Origin: Thalassolituus sp006212115
GTDB taxonomy: Bacteria; Pseudomonadota; Gammaproteobacteria; Pseudomonadales; Oceanobacteraceae
DNA: 64,000 bases
Reading direction: 5' to 3' (one strand)
NCBI RefSeq assembly: GCF_040372045.1
Contig: NZ_BAABWH010000007.1
How positions within the stretch are numbered: the first letter of the stretch is position 1; each line of letters opens with the position of its first letter. The position numbers and the translations under genes are program-made. This document shows, piece after piece, positions 62,636 through 64,000 of this stretch. Under the pieces are notes generated by a model. That model worked only from the letters and a program-made list of their open reading frames with translations, did not search any database and had not been told where the DNA came from.

Positions 62636-62735
62636 GTGTAACGCCTGAATTTTCGGCAGTTTCGTGGAGCGGCGAAGCCGCGTAGAAAACCTGTTCAAGT
62701 CCCGAAGGGACTGATGCAACATGCTCTTGTTAAAT
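62636..62735 (-). repeat. attC-like site between cassettes 3 and 4
   Basis: R'' box ATTTAAC (62729-62735, containing the stop codon of the upstream cassette gene) and R' GTTACAC (62636-62642, one mismatch to GTTRRRY). Inside are two stable hairpins (GTCCC-TTCG-GGAC and GCGGC-TTC-GCCGC). Confidence 0.55.
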
Positions 62736-62999
62736 GTTGGAACTATTAATTGAAAAAGCCATTATCCCCAATGGGATAATAAGCACTAATAACTGACCCA
62801 AATTTATTTTCCAATTTCTGTTAAAACGCTTCAGGCCTGCTGCAGCGCTCAGTGTCTCCAAATAGGTGAAACCATTTACTTTTTTGATATAGAACGAAAG
62901 TAAAGCCGCACCACTCCAAAAAAAGCAATTAGAGAGAACCCATGCAGTACGATGAACTTCAAGGAAAGCATCTAAATTCGTAACCCCTTGACTTTCCAT
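62730..62999 (-). CDS. Cassette gene 3: hypothetical membrane protein
   Basis: 89 aa with two hydrophobic helices (about 17-35 and 67-86). The N-terminus MESQGVTNLDAFLEVHRTAW (20 residues) and central YIKKVNGFTYLETLSAAAGL (20 residues) match no family I know. RBS GGAG in TAAGGAGACC ahead of the ATG. Its stop codon lies within the R'' box of the attC-like site, as in true cassettes. Confidence 0.6.
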   Translation of the reverse strand: MESQGVTNLDAFLEVHRTAWVLSNCFFWSGAALLSFYIKKVNGFTYLETLSAAAGLKRFNRNWKINLGQLLVLIIPLGIMAFSINSSNI

Positions 63000-63022
63000 A
63001 TTTTCGAAGGTCTCCTTATGAT

Positions 63023-63114
63023 ATTTAACGCCCCGCTAGAAGGCGAGCAAAGCGAGTCCAAGTGAAGGCCACGCCTTTCCTGTGGCCGTAACGAATCTCA
63101 GCGGCTTGTTAAGT
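63023..63114 (-). repeat. attC site between cassettes 2 and 3 (best match)
   Basis: Minus strand: R'' ACTTAAC (RYYYAAC) followed by AAGCCGCT, and AGCGGGGC followed by R' GTTAAAT (GTTRRRY). L''/L' arms pair with one extra base, as in known attC sites; the interior GGCCACAGG / CCTTTCCTGTGGCC-type arms pair too. 92 bp. Confidence 0.8.
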
Positions 63115-63127
63115 GGATATCCGAGCA

Positions 63128-63442
63128 CTACGTCAGTAACCACAACACCCCCGACACTGTCACTACGACTGGCACTGACACGTATATAACGAAAAGGAAA
63201 CAGCTACCATAGCAAGCCAACTGTGCACGTACCCCGTCATCATAATGGCATGCTAAATCAAGTGCCATGTCAGCATACCCATGCAGTAAAACTAGAGCCA
63301 CGATCAAAACAACAGCAAGAAAGGCCAACACCGGCATCACTTTGAGGCCAGATACAAAGAATAGAGACAGATACCCAACGGTAAGGAGTGTATATGGTAA
63401 CAACCACATCACGGTCTTTAAGGCTTTTGACACCTGACTCAT
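63128..63442 (-). CDS. Cassette gene 2: hypothetical membrane protein
   Basis: 104 aa with three membrane helices (about 10-30, 36-55 and 77-102) and an acidic/His loop (YADMALDLACHYDDGVRAQL, 20 residues) between the second and third. Family not recognised. Flanked on both sides by attC-type sites; its stop is 13 bases before the R'' box. Confidence 0.6.
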   Translation of the reverse strand: MSQVSKALKTVMWLLPYTLLTVGYLSLFFVSGLKVMPVLAFLAVVLIVALVLLHGYADMALDLACHYDDGVRAQLACYGSCFLFVIYVSVPVVVTVSGVLWLLT

Positions 63443-63458
63443 ATTTCAAAAACCACTG

Positions 63459-63545
63459 ATCTTACCCGCTAAACGGCGAGCGTTAGCGAGTCCGGTGGAG
63501 GCAACGCCTTTTGTGGCCGAAACGAATTTGAGCGGCTTGTTATTT
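63459..63545 (-). repeat. attC site between cassettes 1 and 2
   Basis: Minus strand: AATAAC followed by AAGCCGCTC, and CGTTTAGCGGG followed by GTAAGAT (one mismatch to GTTRRRY). The interior GGCCACAAAAGGCGT / ACGCC arms resemble those of the site at 63023. The upstream cassette gene stop (63540-63542) lies inside the R'' box. 87 bp. Confidence 0.7.
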
Positions 63546-63986
63546 TTGCTTTTCATAAGTTAGTAGAACTGAATCTTCGGTGAACGACGCTGGCCAACTT
63601 GCCTTCTCTCCGGATTGCAGTCGCCCATATCTAACCGGGTAACCGTATATCATCATCTTATCGTCTCTTACTTTCAGCCAAGCAAGAAACTCTACATTTT
63701 CAAACTGCTTCCCTTCCATTTCGTATATTGCAACCCGAATACCATCGCCATGCTTCTTACCTCCGAATTTACAGGGAATATCTACATCTCCAACTCCCCA
63801 TATACAGGTTGAATCTTTATTGAAGACATACTTGATTCTATTACCGTCAGGTGTCACACCTGTCCAGGTACCTAAAACCCCCATCGAAGTTTCAACATTA
63901 TTCCACTCTTGTTGTGTCTTTTTATCGAGAGCACTAGCGCATCCCCCAAGTAAGACGACGGTAAAAACTAATAGCAGGTACCTCAT
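63540..63986 (-). CDS. Cassette gene 1: hypothetical lipoprotein
   Basis: 148 aa from the ATG at 63986 (GAGGTG before it): signal peptide with lipobox LGGC (Cys17), then a small beta-rich domain (LGTWTGVTPDGNRIKYVFNK, 20 residues, and GKKHGDGIRVAIYEMEGKQF, 20 residues) that recalls lipocalin-like or META-type small lipoprotein folds. Two further cysteines (in STCIWG and DIPCKFGG) may form a disulfide. Function unknown. It is the cassette nearest the right edge; its own 5' attC would be beyond 64000. Confidence 0.6.
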   Translation of the reverse strand: MRYLLLVFTVVLLGGCASALDKKTQQEWNNVETSMGVLGTWTGVTPDGNRIKYVFNKDSTCIWGVGDVDIPCKFGGKKHGDGIRVAIYEMEGKQFENVEFLAWLKVRDDKMMIYGYPVRYGRLQSGEKASWPASFTEDSVLLTYEKQK

Positions 63987-64000
63987 TACACACCTCAAAT

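Larger units (their letters stand above)
62183..64000 (-). mobile_element. Distal part of an integron gene-cassette array
   Basis: Four small genes of unknown function, all on the minus strand, alternate with imperfect palindromes of 66-100 bases carrying attC-type end boxes. Stop codons lie in or next to the palindromes, and each next start follows within about 12-25 bases. The best site (63023-63114) has full R'' and R' consensus. Cassettes run away from attI, so the integrase should be to the right of the window. The left boundary to core DNA is near 62183. Confidence 0.75.

Noticed and set aside
1..64000. tRNA, rRNA, insertion sequences and prophage genes
   Set aside because: None recognised by eye on either strand; a tRNAscan or IS search could still find a degenerate copy.

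Overview
The window looks like chromosome of a marine, oil- or lipid-associated gammaproteobacterium of Oceanospirillales type. The housekeeping genes (hslVU, rnr-rlmB, priA, rpmE, tkt, ahpCF, efpL, gloC) are close in length and motifs to E. coli and Pseudomonas relatives. A Baeyer-Villiger-type monooxygenase with an SDR and two alpha/beta hydrolases fit such a lifestyle. The genus cannot be fixed from the sequence alone. No rRNA, tRNA, CRISPR array, transposase or prophage was seen.

Layout. 1-8.3 kb: qorB, a Phd/ParE-type toxin-antitoxin pair with a palindromic operator, an SDR/flavin monooxygenase pair divergent from a TetR regulator (two 18-bp near-palindromes between them), an rRNA/tRNA methyltransferase and transketolase. 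8.4-12.1 kb: a very large secreted protein with calcium-binding thrombospondin type 3 repeats and a GlyGly-CTERM-like tail. 12.2-21.8 kb: an orphan periplasmic binding protein, a pseudouridine synthase, a YqaA membrane protein, two paralogous hydrolases flanking a PhoD phosphatase, a split YeeE/YedE sulfur transporter, an M17 aminopeptidase and an unknown protein. 22-30.6 kb: carbonic anhydrase divergent from a LysR regulator, EF-P-like EfpL, a CWC protein, a beta-barrel protein, and ahpC/ahpF split by a ParD/ParE module, with a good OxyR box before ahpC. 30.6-36.3 kb: mscS, rlmB, rnr, then DUF971-hslU-hslV behind a near-consensus sigma-32 promoter. 36.4-43.7 kb: one tightly overlapped eight-gene cobalamin operon (btuD-btuC-cobT-cobS-cobU-cobQ-cobO-btuF) behind a cobalamin riboswitch. 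44-50.7 kb: slyD, two envelope proteins, gloC, rpmE and priA.

50.7-56 kb is an AT-rich accessory block: a lipoprotein and a small secreted protein that appear to share an N-terminal domain, an S9 peptidase and a cysteine-peptidase-like protein. 56.2-62 kb is a Fur-box-controlled operon on the minus strand: a DUF4198 protein, an eight-EF-hand lipoprotein, an ApbE flavin transferase fused to DUF2271, and a TonB-dependent receptor. It reads as an iron-responsive, flavin-linked uptake system and has no named function that I know of.

62.2-64 kb is most likely the distal end of a chromosomal integron. Four small genes of unknown function, all on the minus strand, are separated by imperfect palindromes with attC-type R'' and R' boxes. 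The stop codons of two genes fall inside the R'' box. The integrase should lie beyond the right edge of the window. This array and the iron/flavin operon are the two most interesting parts of the window.
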